Below are positions 1 through 7,527 of a DNA stretch of 21,951 bases, in pieces. Position 1 is the stretch's first letter; each line of letters starts with the position of its first letter. The stretch covers positions 1 to 21,951 of the forward strand of contig DYSK01000022.1 in NCBI GenBank assembly GCA_020718315.1. The letters are read 5' to 3'. The notes beneath the pieces were generated by a model that saw only the letters and a list, made by a program, of their open reading frames with translations, ran no database searches and was not told the DNA's origin. Source of the stretch: Draconibacterium orientale (lineage in GTDB: Bacteria; Bacteroidota; Bacteroidia; Bacteroidales; UBA12170). A program made the translations under genes and the position numbers.

Positions 1-1199
1 CAGCAACCTCTACACTAAAAGCAATCGCTTATAAAACAGGAAATAGTGATAGCAATATAACAAGTGGATTGTACACTATTTTGTTTGTTACAGAGTCTCC
101 CATTTTTTCACCGGCTGCCGGAACATATGACTCTCCACAAAATGTTGCGATTACATCGGCGACAACCGATGCAACTATTCGCTATACCACCGACGGAAGT
201 ACTCCGAGCTCCACCAGCGGATCGATTTACAGTTCTCCTATTCAGATGAATACCTCAGGAACTTTAAAAGCAATTGCTTATAAAAGCGGCATTCTAGACA
301 GTCCGGTAAACGCGGGCAACTATCTTATTCAAAATCCGGATACCGATGGAGACGGTGTTCAAGATTCGGACGACGACTATCCAACCAGCGCTTCCAAAGC
401 ATTCAACAACAATTATCCAGCCAGTGGATTTGCAAGCCTCGCTTTCGAAGATTTATGGCCTTCAACGGGAGATTACGATTTCAACGATCTGGTTTTGAAT
501 TACAATTTCCAACTCGTAACGAATGCTCAAAATAATGTGGTAGAAATAAATGCCGAGTTTTTGGTTGTGGCCGTGGGCGCATCGATAAAAAACGGTTTTG
601 GTTTTCAGATTGACGCTTTAACTCCGAATCAATTAAGTTCTGTAAGTGGGCAATCCATTTCCGGAACCTATATCAACCGAAACGCAAATGGCACAGAAGC
701 CAATCAATCAAAAGCTGTAATCATTGTGATGGACGATGTAAATACTGTTTTACACCGCGCTGGAGGCTCCATGTTCAATACTGTTGACAATGGATATGCA
801 GGAACGGCCGATGCTGTAAAAATAAACATTGTGCTTGCTGTTCCATTACCAATAAACACTTTGGGAACTGCGCCTTTCAATCCGTTTTTGATAAAAGCAC
901 TGGATCGCAGTTTGGAAATCCATTTGTCCAACCAAGTACCGACGGATTTGGCAAACACCGCAATTTTCGGAACTTTTAACGATGCTTCCAGTCCTTCCTC
1001 TGGTCAATATTACAAAACGATAAAAAACCTACCTTGGGCAATTAATATCCCTGAACCGTTTAATTACACATTCGAAGGAGTTCAGATACTTGAAGGACAT
1101 TTACGATTTGGAGAATGGGCAGAATCGGCCGGTGTATCGTATCCCGATTGGTATCAAAATAATACTGGAAATAGAGATCTATCAAAAATATATAAATAG
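1..1199 (+). CDS. LruC domain protein with chitobiase-type C-terminal repeats (5' partial)
   Basis: The reading frame is open from base 3, so the true start lies before the window; the TTG at 69 is only an internal codon. The first ~25 residues are the end of one CHB_HEX_C (chitobiase/beta-hexosaminidase C-terminal, Ig-like) repeat. A complete second repeat follows (about bases 93-330, with YTTDGSTPSS and TLKAIAYKSG). The shared strand TLKAIAYK recurs 249 bases (83 codons) apart. Next comes an acidic Ca2+-binding-like stretch, DTDGDGVQDSDDDYP (bases 339-383), and an LruC domain marked by LAFEDLWPSTGDYDFNDLV. LruC proteins are generally exported surface or extracellular proteins, found in Bacteroidota among others; their biochemical role is not settled. 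The CHB repeats suggest a structural or carbohydrate-contacting stalk. No type IX sorting domain is seen; the protein ends shortly after the LruC region. Family call is firm, function unknown. Confidence 0.85.
   Translation, partial: ATSTLKAIAYKTGNSDSNITSGLYTILFVTESPIFSPAAGTYDSPQNVAITSATTDATIRYTTDGSTPSSTSGSIYSSPIQMNTSGTLKAIAYKSGILDSPVNAGNYLIQNPDTDGDGVQDSDDDYPTSASKAFNNNYPASGFASLAFEDLWPSTGDYDFNDLVLNYNFQLVTNAQNNVVEINAEFLVVAVGASIKNGFGFQIDALTPNQLSSVSGQSISGTYINRNANGTEANQSKAVIIVMDDVNTVLHRAGGSMFNTVDNGYAGTADAVKINIVLAVPLPINTLGTAPFNPFLIKALDRSLEIHLSNQVPTDLANTAIFGTFNDASSPSSGQYYKTIKNLPWAINIPEPFNYTFEGVQILEGHLRFGEWAESAGVSYPDWYQNNTGNRDLSKIYK
15..284 (+). repeat. Tandem CHB_HEX_C domain repeat, period 249 bp
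   Basis: The codons for LKAIAYK at 15-35 recur almost unchanged at 264-284. This marks equivalent strands of two adjacent Ig-like repeats in the LruC protein. The earlier repeat is cut by the window edge, so the total copy number is unknown. Confidence 0.7.
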
Positions 1200-1215
1200 T
1201 TCTCAACCAAATTCG

Positions 1216-1250
1216 AGCCGATGTTTTTCGCATCGGCTTTTTATTTTTTT
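1216..1250 (+). terminator. Rho-independent terminator of the LruC gene
   Basis: Perfect 8-bp stem AGCCGATG (1216-1223) / CATCGGCT (1231-1238) with a 7-nt loop, followed by a T-rich run TTTTATTTTTTT. It lies 16 bases after the LruC stop codon and separates that gene from the helicase. Confidence 0.9.
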
Positions 1251-1319
1251 GTGGAGAGGCTAATCACCGTCTTTTCTCATAATTATTTTATATATAGGTT
1301 TTTATTGCGAAATAAAGAC

Positions 1320-1327
1320 TACTTTTG
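1320..1327 (+). promoter_or_regulatory. Bacteroidota -7 box (TACTTTTG) of the helicase gene
   Basis: Exact match to TAnnTTTG, 64 bases before the ATG of the DEAD-box gene and after the upstream terminator. No clear TTTG -33 element is seen. It predicts a leader of about 60 nt. Confidence 0.6.
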
Positions 1328-1391
1328 CAGACTTTTTTGAATGGGATTACATGTTTGATACTCATTCTTTTACCGATTTAAAATTTTATAA

Positions 1392-3248
1392 ATGACATTT
1401 GAACAATTTGGTTTTAAACCAAGCATCCTAAAAGCTCTAGCAAATATTAGCTTTGTGGAACCCACTCCTATTCAGGAAAAAACAATCCCTTTTTTACTTA
1501 ATCAGAAAAAAGACTTAGTTGCCAACGCCCAAACAGGCACAGGCAAAACCGCTGCTTTTGGATTGCCAATCTTAGAGCAAATCGACACAAATATTCCTGA
1601 TATTCAGGCTCTTATTTTGTCACCAACACGCGAATTGGCTCTTCAGATAACAAAGGACCTGGAAAGTTACTCTTCCTTTATGTCCAATTTAAAAGTAATT
1701 CCGGTTTACGGTGGCGCAAGCATCGAAGTGCAAATTGCTGCACTCAAGCGCGGAGCACAAATTGTAGTGGGCACACCCGGCCGAATGCTCGATTTGATAA
1801 AACGCCGCCGACTAGTTGTAGATCGTATTCAATGGTTGGTTTTAGACGAAGCCGACGAAATGTTGAGTATGGGTTTTAAAGACGAACTGGATGCTATTTT
1901 GGCAAACACTCCTGAGCAAAAACAAACTTTATTGTTTTCTGCTACTATGCCACAAGGCATTGTTCAGATTGCCAAGACCTATATGCACGATTTTCAGGAA
2001 ATCTCCGTTGGAGCCAAAAACCGTGGAGCAGACAATGTAGAACACATTTATTATCAGGTGGCAGCAAAAGACAAATATTCTGCACTGAAACGATTGGCCG
2101 ATATACATCCGGAAATTTTCGGTATTGTATTTTGCAGAACACGTCAGGAAACCAAAGAAGTAGCCGACAAGCTGATGGCCGACGGTTACAATGCCGATGC
2201 ATTGCATGGCGATTTGTCGCAAGATCAGCGCGACAAGGTTATGAATCGTTTTCGCACCAAGAGTTTGCAGATATTAGTAGCAACGGATGTTGCTGCTCGC
2301 GGATTGGATGTAGACAAACTTACTCATGTAATCAACTACAATCTGCCCGATGACAATGAAATATACATTCACCGAAGTGGAAGAACCGGCCGCGCAGGAG
2401 AAAAAGGCGTTTCGATTTCGCTCATTCACTCCCGTGAAAGAGGAAAACTACGCGATATGGAATACAAGATCGGCAAAGAATTTGAACGCCGTCAGGTTCC
2501 GGGGGGAGCAGAAATTTGCAATATTCGCCTATTCAATCTCATCGAAAAAGTAGAACAAATTCAGGTAAAAAAAGAACAGATTGGTCAATTTTTGCCCGCC
2601 ATTTACAAGCAATTGGAAGCTTTGAGTCGTGAAGAATTAATCCAACATTTTGTTTCGTACGAATTCAACACTTTTTTGAATTACTACAAAAATGCACCCG
2701 ATTTGAATATTTCTCATCACGAAAAAGAAGAGATTGGAAGATCACGCAGAGGCAGACGCGACCGCGACGATAGAGGCGAAAGAGGCGGAGAAAGAAGCGA
2801 ACGCGGAAACAGAAATGCGAGAAGCGAAAGAAGCGAAAGAAGCGAAAGAGGTGATAGAAGCGACCGGAGAAAAAGTTCGGACGACAAGTTTTCGGAAGGC
2901 CCCAAAAAAGGCAGAAGAAACAAAAATATGGATTTGGCTCGTTTCCACATTAATATTGGTAGCAAGGATAAATTAAATCCTGCCCGATTAATGAGCATTA
3001 TCAATGAAAGCCCAAAATTAAGCGCAGTCGAAATTGGTGACATCGAAATTCTTAAAAACTTCTCCTTCTTCGAAGCGGATAAAAACAAATCCAAGGAAAT
3101 TCTGGATTATTTCAACGACAAAAACTACAAAGGGCTGGACCTAAAAGTAGAATTGACCAAGGGCAAGCCAGATGCGGCTCCTCGTGCTGAAAGTTTTAAA
3201 AGCAAAGAAGTAAAAAAACGCAAGAGCTTTCGTCAGGATAAATATTAA
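1392..3248 (+). CDS. DEAD-box ATP-dependent RNA helicase (DeaD/CsdA type) with DbpA-like RNA-binding domain
   Basis: Helicase of 618 residues that unwinds or remodels RNA in ribosome assembly, mRNA decay or cold adaptation. All core motifs are visible: Q motif (FEQFGF...PTPIQ, residues 3-28), Walker A AQTGTGKT (46-53), PTRELALQ (78-85), TPGR (128-131), DEAD (152-155), SAT (183-185), ARGLDV (302-307) and HRSGRTGR (327-334). A linker at 450-512 is rich in Arg, Ser, Glu and Gly with SER tripeptides. It is followed by a DbpA-type RNA-binding fold (about 513-590) and a basic tail. This order is that of DeaD/CsdA-type helicases with a C-terminal RNA-binding domain. The start ATG is supported by the Q motif beginning at residue 3. 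The gene stands downstream of its own -7 box. It could serve as the cold-shock helicase, but that is inferred. Confidence 0.95.
   Translation: MTFEQFGFKPSILKALANISFVEPTPIQEKTIPFLLNQKKDLVANAQTGTGKTAAFGLPILEQIDTNIPDIQALILSPTRELALQITKDLESYSSFMSNLKVIPVYGGASIEVQIAALKRGAQIVVGTPGRMLDLIKRRRLVVDRIQWLVLDEADEMLSMGFKDELDAILANTPEQKQTLLFSATMPQGIVQIAKTYMHDFQEISVGAKNRGADNVEHIYYQVAAKDKYSALKRLADIHPEIFGIVFCRTRQETKEVADKLMADGYNADALHGDLSQDQRDKVMNRFRTKSLQILVATDVAARGLDVDKLTHVINYNLPDDNEIYIHRSGRTGRAGEKGVSISLIHSRERGKLRDMEYKIGKEFERRQVPGGAEICNIRLFNLIEKVEQIQVKKEQIGQFLPAIYKQLEALSREELIQHFVSYEFNTFLNYYKNAPDLNISHHEKEEIGRSRRGRRDRDDRGERGGERSERGNRNARSERSERSERGDRSDRRKSSDDKFSEGPKKGRRNKNMDLARFHINIGSKDKLNPARLMSIINESPKLSAVEIGDIEILKNFSFFEADKNKSKEILDYFNDKNYKGLDLKVELTKGKPDAAPRAESFKSKEVKKRKSFRQDKY
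2821..2847 (+). repeat. Three perfect 9-bp tandem repeats inside the helicase linker
   Basis: GAAGCGAAA is repeated three times without change, encoding the S-E-R tripeptide series in the disordered basic linker. Degenerate copies flank it (about 2786-2870). Such runs can change length by slippage in 3-codon steps while keeping frame. Confidence 0.85.
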
Positions 3249-3273
3249 ACTCCCGACAGGAATGGTTTTTAAT

Positions 3274-3281
3274 TAATTTTG
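3274..3281 (+). promoter_or_regulatory. -7 box (TAATTTTG) before the 114-residue unknown gene
   Basis: TAnnTTTG match in the 59-base gap after the helicase stop, 26 bases before the ATG at 3308. It suggests the small gene can be transcribed on its own as well as by read-through. Confidence 0.5.
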
Positions 3282-3307
3282 CAGCTCTTGTATTATTAGA
3301 AACGATC

Positions 3308-3655
3308 ATGAGTGAGCTAATTGAAGAAACTGTTGCTTTGTTGAGCAAGGATTTTGGCCAAGAAGAAGAAACTGAACTCAAATTCAGCCAGAACATTTGC
3401 CAAAACGATTTGAAAATTTACCTGAAAAATACGATTGCGTGGTATTTGGAATACAATTTTCAAGGATTGGTAAACATTTTTTATCGGCTCGATATTCACG
3501 AACAAAAATTCAATACGATTATAAATCAAATGGTAGGAGATGAATTGACCTCATCTCTTGCCGATTTGGTTTTAGAGCGCGAAATGCAAAAAGCAAAAAC
3601 CAGATTGGCTTACCGCGAATATCTGAAAAACCAATCAAATGATGAGGCTTAAAAG
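3308..3655 (+). CDS. Small helical protein of unknown function
   Basis: I do not recognise this 114-residue protein. The start ATG at 3308 follows a -7 box. It has no signal peptide and no membrane segment. It is probably cytoplasmic and largely alpha-helical, with an acidic N-terminal stretch (EEETE, residues 19-23), a central aromatic block (AWYLEYNFQGLVNIFYRLD, about 44-62) and a charged C-terminal helix (LEREMQKAKTRLAYREYL). Two cysteines or metal ligands in a conserved spacing are not evident. It lies between the helicase and the convergent exonuclease gene, with a short imperfect hairpin over its stop codon. Bacterial-like codon use and a promoter support it being real. Position next to an RNA helicase is only weak functional evidence. 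Confidence 0.75.
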
Positions 3656-3696
3656 CCGTAGAATTTTTGAATGTTAAGATTCTATTCTCATAATAA

Positions 3697-4461
3697 TCAA
3701 TCTCCTATTTCGACCCAAGTAGGGCAATGATCGGAATGAAGAGCTTCGGGCAAAATACCTGAATTTCGTATTTTATATTCCAAATTTTTACTGATCATAT
3801 TGTAATCAATTCGCCATCCTTTGTTGTTGTTTCGTGCATTTGCCCGATACGACCACCACGTATAATGGTGTGCATCTTTGTTTAGATGCCTGAAAGAATC
3901 AACAAATCCCAATGATAAAAACTGACTCAACCACGCCCTTTCTTCGGGCAAAAAACCAGAGCTGGTCGCGTTTCGGACTGGATCATGAATATCGATGGCT
4001 TCGTGACAGATATTATAATCGCCCGACAGAATAAGATTAGGACGCAATTTGTGAAGCTGCTGAATATAATTTACGTAATCATCAAGCCATTGCATTTTAA
4101 ACACTTGCCGGTCTTCTCCACTCGATCCGGAAGGATGATAAATACTGGCTATTGAAAGATCGCCAAAATCGGCACGCAAAAAGCGTCCTTCGTTATCGTA
4201 TTTTTCAATTCCAATACCATATTCCACATGATCGGGTTCTGTTTTGCTAAGAATGGCCACTCCGCTATACCCTTTTTTTTGTGCAGAAAATGAATAGGTA
4301 AAATAGCCGGCTTCGGTAAATTCAAAAATCGGAATTTGATCGGCTTGCGCTTTCGTTTCTTGCAAACAGAGTACATCGGGGTTTTCTTGCTTGAGCCAGT
4401 CCATAAAACCCTTTTTCATTGCGGCTCTGATGCCATTCACATTGTAAGTGATAATTTTCAT
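3697..4461 (-). CDS. xth: Exodeoxyribonuclease III (AP endonuclease, Xth family)
   Basis: This 254-residue enzyme cuts DNA at abasic sites and degrades 3' ends in base excision repair. The exonuclease-endonuclease-phosphatase fold is complete. N7 sits in the N-terminal YNVNGIRA motif, and metal-binding E35 in LQETK. Y108 lies in SIYHPSG, and the D148/N150 pair in SGDYN. D219 is in GWRIDY, and the terminal catalytic D244-H245 pair in SDHCP. The length is typical for the family. The gene is downstream of nadE on the same strand with a 102-base gap. A one-mismatch -7-like box (CACCTTTG, minus strand, 4506-4513) could give it its own promoter. Identity is secure. Confidence 0.95.
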   Translation of the reverse strand: MKIITYNVNGIRAAMKKGFMDWLKQENPDVLCLQETKAQADQIPIFEFTEAGYFTYSFSAQKKGYSGVAILSKTEPDHVEYGIGIEKYDNEGRFLRADFGDLSIASIYHPSGSSGEDRQVFKMQWLDDYVNYIQQLHKLRPNLILSGDYNICHEAIDIHDPVRNATSSGFLPEERAWLSQFLSLGFVDSFRHLNKDAHHYTWWSYRANARNNNKGWRIDYNMISKNLEYKIRNSGILPEALHSDHCPTWVEIGD

Positions 4462-4563
4462 TTGCAGTCGATTTATTGAAATTGAAAAAAGAGTTGTTTT
4501 TTATTCAAAGGTGAGAAAAAAAGAAAGAATCTAAACGCATTTTTTCGTGCCATAATACGCGGA

Positions 4564-6195
4564 TTAACACAAATATTTTGCAACAATCGGCATCCGCCGT
4601 CCTTGCCCAAATGCTTTTGTGGAAACACGCAATATCGGTGGCGCTTGGTGTCGTTTGTATTCGCTTGTATTGACCAGTTTCAAAACGCGATTTACCACCG
4701 TTTCTTCATATCCCATAGCTACAATCTCGTGTGGCCCTATTCGTTTTTCGATGTATTGATACAGTATGGCATCCAGAATTTCGTAATCAGGCAAAGAATC
4801 GGAGTCTTTCTGGTTGGGGCGCAACTCGGCCGAGGGCGCTTTCTGAATGGTATTCCATGGAATGATTTCCTGTAGGCGATTGATGTATTTTGCCAATTCA
4901 AAAACATCTACTTTATACACATCGCCCAAAACAGAAAGCCCGCCATTCATATCGCCATAAAGCGTTCCGTATCCAACAGCCGCTTCGCTTTTATTTGAGG
5001 TGTTCAGCAAGATATATCCGAATTTATTCGAAAGCGCCATCAATAAAACGCCTCTTATTCTTGCTTGAATATTTTCTTCGGCAATGCCAAAAGACAAACC
5101 TTTGAACTGAGGTTCTAGTTGGTTTTCTACACTCTCAAAAATGGATTTTATGGGAATAATTTCGTACGACGAACCTAATTTTTTTGCCAAATCCTCTGCA
5201 TCTTTGATAGAATGATCAGAAGAATAATGCGATGGCAAAAGCACCGCATGAACATTTTCTGCGCCTAAGGCTTTCGCCGCAATCGCCATTGTTACAGCCG
5301 AATCGATTCCGCCCGATAAACCCAGAACTGCTCTTTCAAATCCCAGTTTCTGAAAATAATTTTTAACGCCCAAAACCAATGCGTCGTGAATAAGAGCGAT
5401 TTTATCTATTCTTTTTTTCTCTTCCAAGGCTTTGGGCAAATCCGTCAAATCGAATATCTGCAAATCTTCTTCAAAATAGTGTAGTTCACCAATCAATTCT
5501 CCCTTTTCGTTGTAGGCCAACGAGCCACCATCAAAGATCAATTCGGTTTGTGCGCCTACATGATTGGCATAGAAAAGAGGCAAATGGTATCTATCCACGT
5601 TTGCTTTCATAATGGTTTTGCGGCGAATGGACTGTTCGTAATGAAAGGGCGAAGCCGCAATATTAATGATAACATCCGGTTTTTCTTTTATCAATTCATC
5701 CATTGGTTTTATAGGATAAAGATCCTCCACACCCAGATTCCAGATATCTTCGCAAACACTTATCGCCAAACGTTTCCCTTTAAAATCGACACAATGAAAA
5801 TCTCTATTCGGTTCGAAATATCTATATTCGTCAAAGATGTCGTAGGTGGGGAGCAGGCTTTTGTGAATCAAATCAGCAACTTTTCCTTCATATAAAAAGG
5901 CGGCCGAATTGTACAATCGTTTGCCCGGTCTTGAAGCATTTCGTGTAGGCAATCCCACAACTGCGGCAATATCTACACAAGCCTGAGCTATCTGTTCAGT
6001 TGCGTTCCAACAACGATCAATAAAATCGTCGAACTCCAGGAAATCGCGTGGCGGATAACCGGAAATTGCAAGTTCGGCAAAAATCACCAAATCGGCTCCT
6101 TGTTTTTTTGCATTGGCAATGGCCGAAATCATTTTCTCTTTATTGCTTTCAAAATTACCGATATGATAATTTAGCTGCGCGATCGCTATTTTCAT
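4564..6195 (-). CDS. nadE: Glutamine-dependent NAD+ synthetase
   Basis: Two-domain enzyme that amidates nicotinic acid adenine dinucleotide to NAD+, using ammonia released from glutamine. The N-terminal nitrilase-type glutaminase domain (about 1-255) shows the catalytic triad E41 (FAELAISGYPP), K112 (HKSLLPTYD) and C148 (ISVCEDIWN). The C-terminal synthetase domain (about 270-543) has the ATP pyrophosphatase loop SGGIDS (294-299), and later TSNKSE and GDMNGG. I chose the ATG at 6195 (543 residues, MKIAIAQ...). The longer frame from a TTG at 6216 would begin inside the -7 promoter box, and MKIAIAQ is the usual start of the glutaminase fold. The gene is divergent from rbfA. Identity is secure. 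Confidence 0.95.
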   Translation of the reverse strand: MKIAIAQLNYHIGNFESNKEKMISAIANAKKQGADLVIFAELAISGYPPRDFLEFDDFIDRCWNATEQIAQACVDIAAVVGLPTRNASRPGKRLYNSAAFLYEGKVADLIHKSLLPTYDIFDEYRYFEPNRDFHCVDFKGKRLAISVCEDIWNLGVEDLYPIKPMDELIKEKPDVIINIAASPFHYEQSIRRKTIMKANVDRYHLPLFYANHVGAQTELIFDGGSLAYNEKGELIGELHYFEEDLQIFDLTDLPKALEEKKRIDKIALIHDALVLGVKNYFQKLGFERAVLGLSGGIDSAVTMAIAAKALGAENVHAVLLPSHYSSDHSIKDAEDLAKKLGSSYEIIPIKSIFESVENQLEPQFKGLSFGIAEENIQARIRGVLLMALSNKFGYILLNTSNKSEAAVGYGTLYGDMNGGLSVLGDVYKVDVFELAKYINRLQEIIPWNTIQKAPSAELRPNQKDSDSLPDYEILDAILYQYIEKRIGPHEIVAMGYEETVVNRVLKLVNTSEYKRHQAPPILRVSTKAFGQGRRMPIVAKYLC

Positions 6196-6213
6196 TTTAA
6201 CACATTTAATAGG

Positions 6214-6221
6214 CAAAGATA
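6214..6221 (-). promoter_or_regulatory. -7 box (TATCTTTG) of nadE, which decides its start
   Basis: On the minus strand, TAnnTTTG ends 18 bases before the ATG at 6195. The alternative upstream TTG start (6216) falls inside the box and would not be in the transcript. Confidence 0.65.
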
Positions 6222-6332
6222 GGAATTTTAGAGCTTTGTGAGGACTTATCCTCTTGGGTCGTTCTCAAAATTTTCGCTGGTTAGCCGTCGTTTCCTCATC
6301 CAAAGTTTTTAGCACAAAACTTTTAATTTTCG

Positions 6333-6340
6333 TATTTTTG
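6333..6340 (+). promoter_or_regulatory. -7 box (TATTTTTG) of rbfA, only 4 bases before the ATG
   Basis: TAnnTTTG match whose last G is at 6340, while the ATG begins at 6345. If transcription starts at the normal distance, the rbfA mRNA has no or almost no 5' leader. Confidence 0.6.
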
Positions 6341-6344
6341 CAAA

Positions 6345-6686
6345 ATGGAAAGTCAACGCCAACAAAAAATAAATCGCCTTTTGCAAAAAGACCTAGGAGA
6401 CATTTTGCAAAAAGACATGAGCAATCTAGGATTGGGAGCTATGCTTACAGTAACCAAAGTTTCGGTAAGTTCAGATCTTTCGATTGCAAAAATATATGTC
6501 AGTATTCTTGCTGCTCAAGTAAATGCCGAAGTAGTGAATAATCTAAACAAACATTCGGGCGAAATTCGCTATCTCTTGGGGCAACGTATTCGCAATCAAT
6601 TACGCATCATTCCCAGCCTTCGTTTTTACGAAGACGACTCTCTGGATTATCTGGAAAATATTGAACGCATTCTGAAAAGCGAATAA
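6345..6686 (+). CDS. rbfA: 30S ribosome-binding factor A
   Basis: Protein of 113 residues that binds the 30S subunit late in assembly, near the 5' end of 16S rRNA, and is needed for its maturation and cold growth. The KH-like RbfA fold is recognisable from the N-terminal helix (RQQKINRLLQKDLGDIL), the strand TVTKVSVSSDLSIAKIYVSI, a helix with SGEIRYLLGQRIRNQLRIIPSLRFYEDDS, and the short C-terminal helix. The length is typical. The start is fixed because the RbfA N-terminus begins right after this ATG. It is followed after 2 bases by a methyltransferase gene, so the two are probably co-transcribed. The promoter box is so close that the mRNA may be leaderless. Confidence 0.95.
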   Translation: MESQRQQKINRLLQKDLGDILQKDMSNLGLGAMLTVTKVSVSSDLSIAKIYVSILAAQVNAEVVNNLNKHSGEIRYLLGQRIRNQLRIIPSLRFYEDDSLDYLENIERILKSE

Positions 6687-6688
6687 GT

Positions 6689-7501
6689 ATGCAATACGAC
6701 CCTATCAAACGCAGTCTAGGCAGATTTTTTAACGCCTCTCCTTTTCTTCGAAAATTTTTTTACCGACTTCTGGACTTATTATTGCTCCGCACTTGGCATA
6801 TTAAAAAGAATTTTCGTTTGTGGGCAAAAAGCCAAAAGTCGGCAGCAATTCTGGATGCAGGAATGGGATTTGGGCAATACGCTTATTTTATGGCGCGTAG
6901 CAATAAAAACTTTCGAGTAAAAGGCGTGGATGTAAAAGAAGAACAAGTAAGCGACTGCCAAACTTTTTTCGAAAAAATAAATCAAAAAAATGCCAGTTTT
7001 GAATTTGCCGATTTAACAACTTTTTGCGAGTCAAATTCATACGACTTCATATTATCTGTTGATGTAATGGAGCATATTGAAGAAGATGTCCTCGTTTTTA
7101 AAAATTTTCATTCGAGCCTAAAACCAGGAGGAATGCTGCTTATCTCAACACCGTCGGACCAAGGCGGATCCGACGTTCACCGCCATGAACAGGCGGAAAA
7201 CAGTTCTTTTATCGACGAACATGTTCGCGATGGCTATGGCACTGAGGAAATAAAAGAAAAATTGCGGCTGGCAGGATTTTTAAGATCCGAAACCTATTAT
7301 TCATACGGTTGGCCAGGGAATATTTCATGGAAAATATCAATGAAATATCCTATCTTATTGCTCAATCTATCAAAATTGTTTTTCGTTTTTCTCCCAATCT
7401 ATTATTTGATTGTTTTCCCATTTGCTCTAATTTTGAATTGGGCCGACCTGAATTTTAAACACAAAACAGGAACCGGACTAATTGTTAAAGCATGGAAATA
7501 A
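6689..7501 (+). CDS. Class I SAM-dependent methyltransferase with hydrophobic C-terminal segment
   Basis: Protein of 270 residues. The Rossmann methyltransferase core is clear: motif I LDAGMGFGQY (55-64), the acidic residue D81 ending strand 2 (GVDVKEEQ), the post-motif DVMEHIEED (125-133) and LKPGGMLLISTP (144-155). The N-terminus is basic and hydrophobic (about 14-34). The segment 219-251 is strongly hydrophobic and could be one or two membrane-associated helices, so the enzyme may act at the membrane, perhaps on a lipid or quinone-like substrate. The substrate cannot be read from the sequence. It starts 2 bases after rbfA, giving a two-gene operon; in my recollection that link is positional rather than functional. 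It converges with dprA, 26 bases away. Confidence 0.85.
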   Translation: MQYDPIKRSLGRFFNASPFLRKFFYRLLDLLLLRTWHIKKNFRLWAKSQKSAAILDAGMGFGQYAYFMARSNKNFRVKGVDVKEEQVSDCQTFFEKINQKNASFEFADLTTFCESNSYDFILSVDVMEHIEEDVLVFKNFHSSLKPGGMLLISTPSDQGGSDVHRHEQAENSSFIDEHVRDGYGTEEIKEKLRLAGFLRSETYYSYGWPGNISWKISMKYPILLLNLSKLFFVFLPIYYLIVFPFALILNWADLNFKHKTGTGLIVKAWK

Positions 7502-7527
7502 TTATTTTTGATTGTTGAGTCGAAGAA

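Noticed and set aside
2717..3094. Long open frame on the minus strand over the helicase linker
   Set aside because: Leu/Ser-rich shadow of the repetitive Arg-Ser-Glu codons of the real gene, without promoter or family match.
3646..3670. Small hairpin over the stop codon of the 114-residue gene
   Set aside because: Only a 4-bp stem with a 4-nt loop and a broken T-run, too weak to call a terminator.
7152..7175. 7-bp inverted repeat CGTCGGA/TCCGACG inside the methyltransferase gene
   Set aside because: It lies inside a conserved coding stretch with no T-run or frame break, so nothing suggests a separate function.
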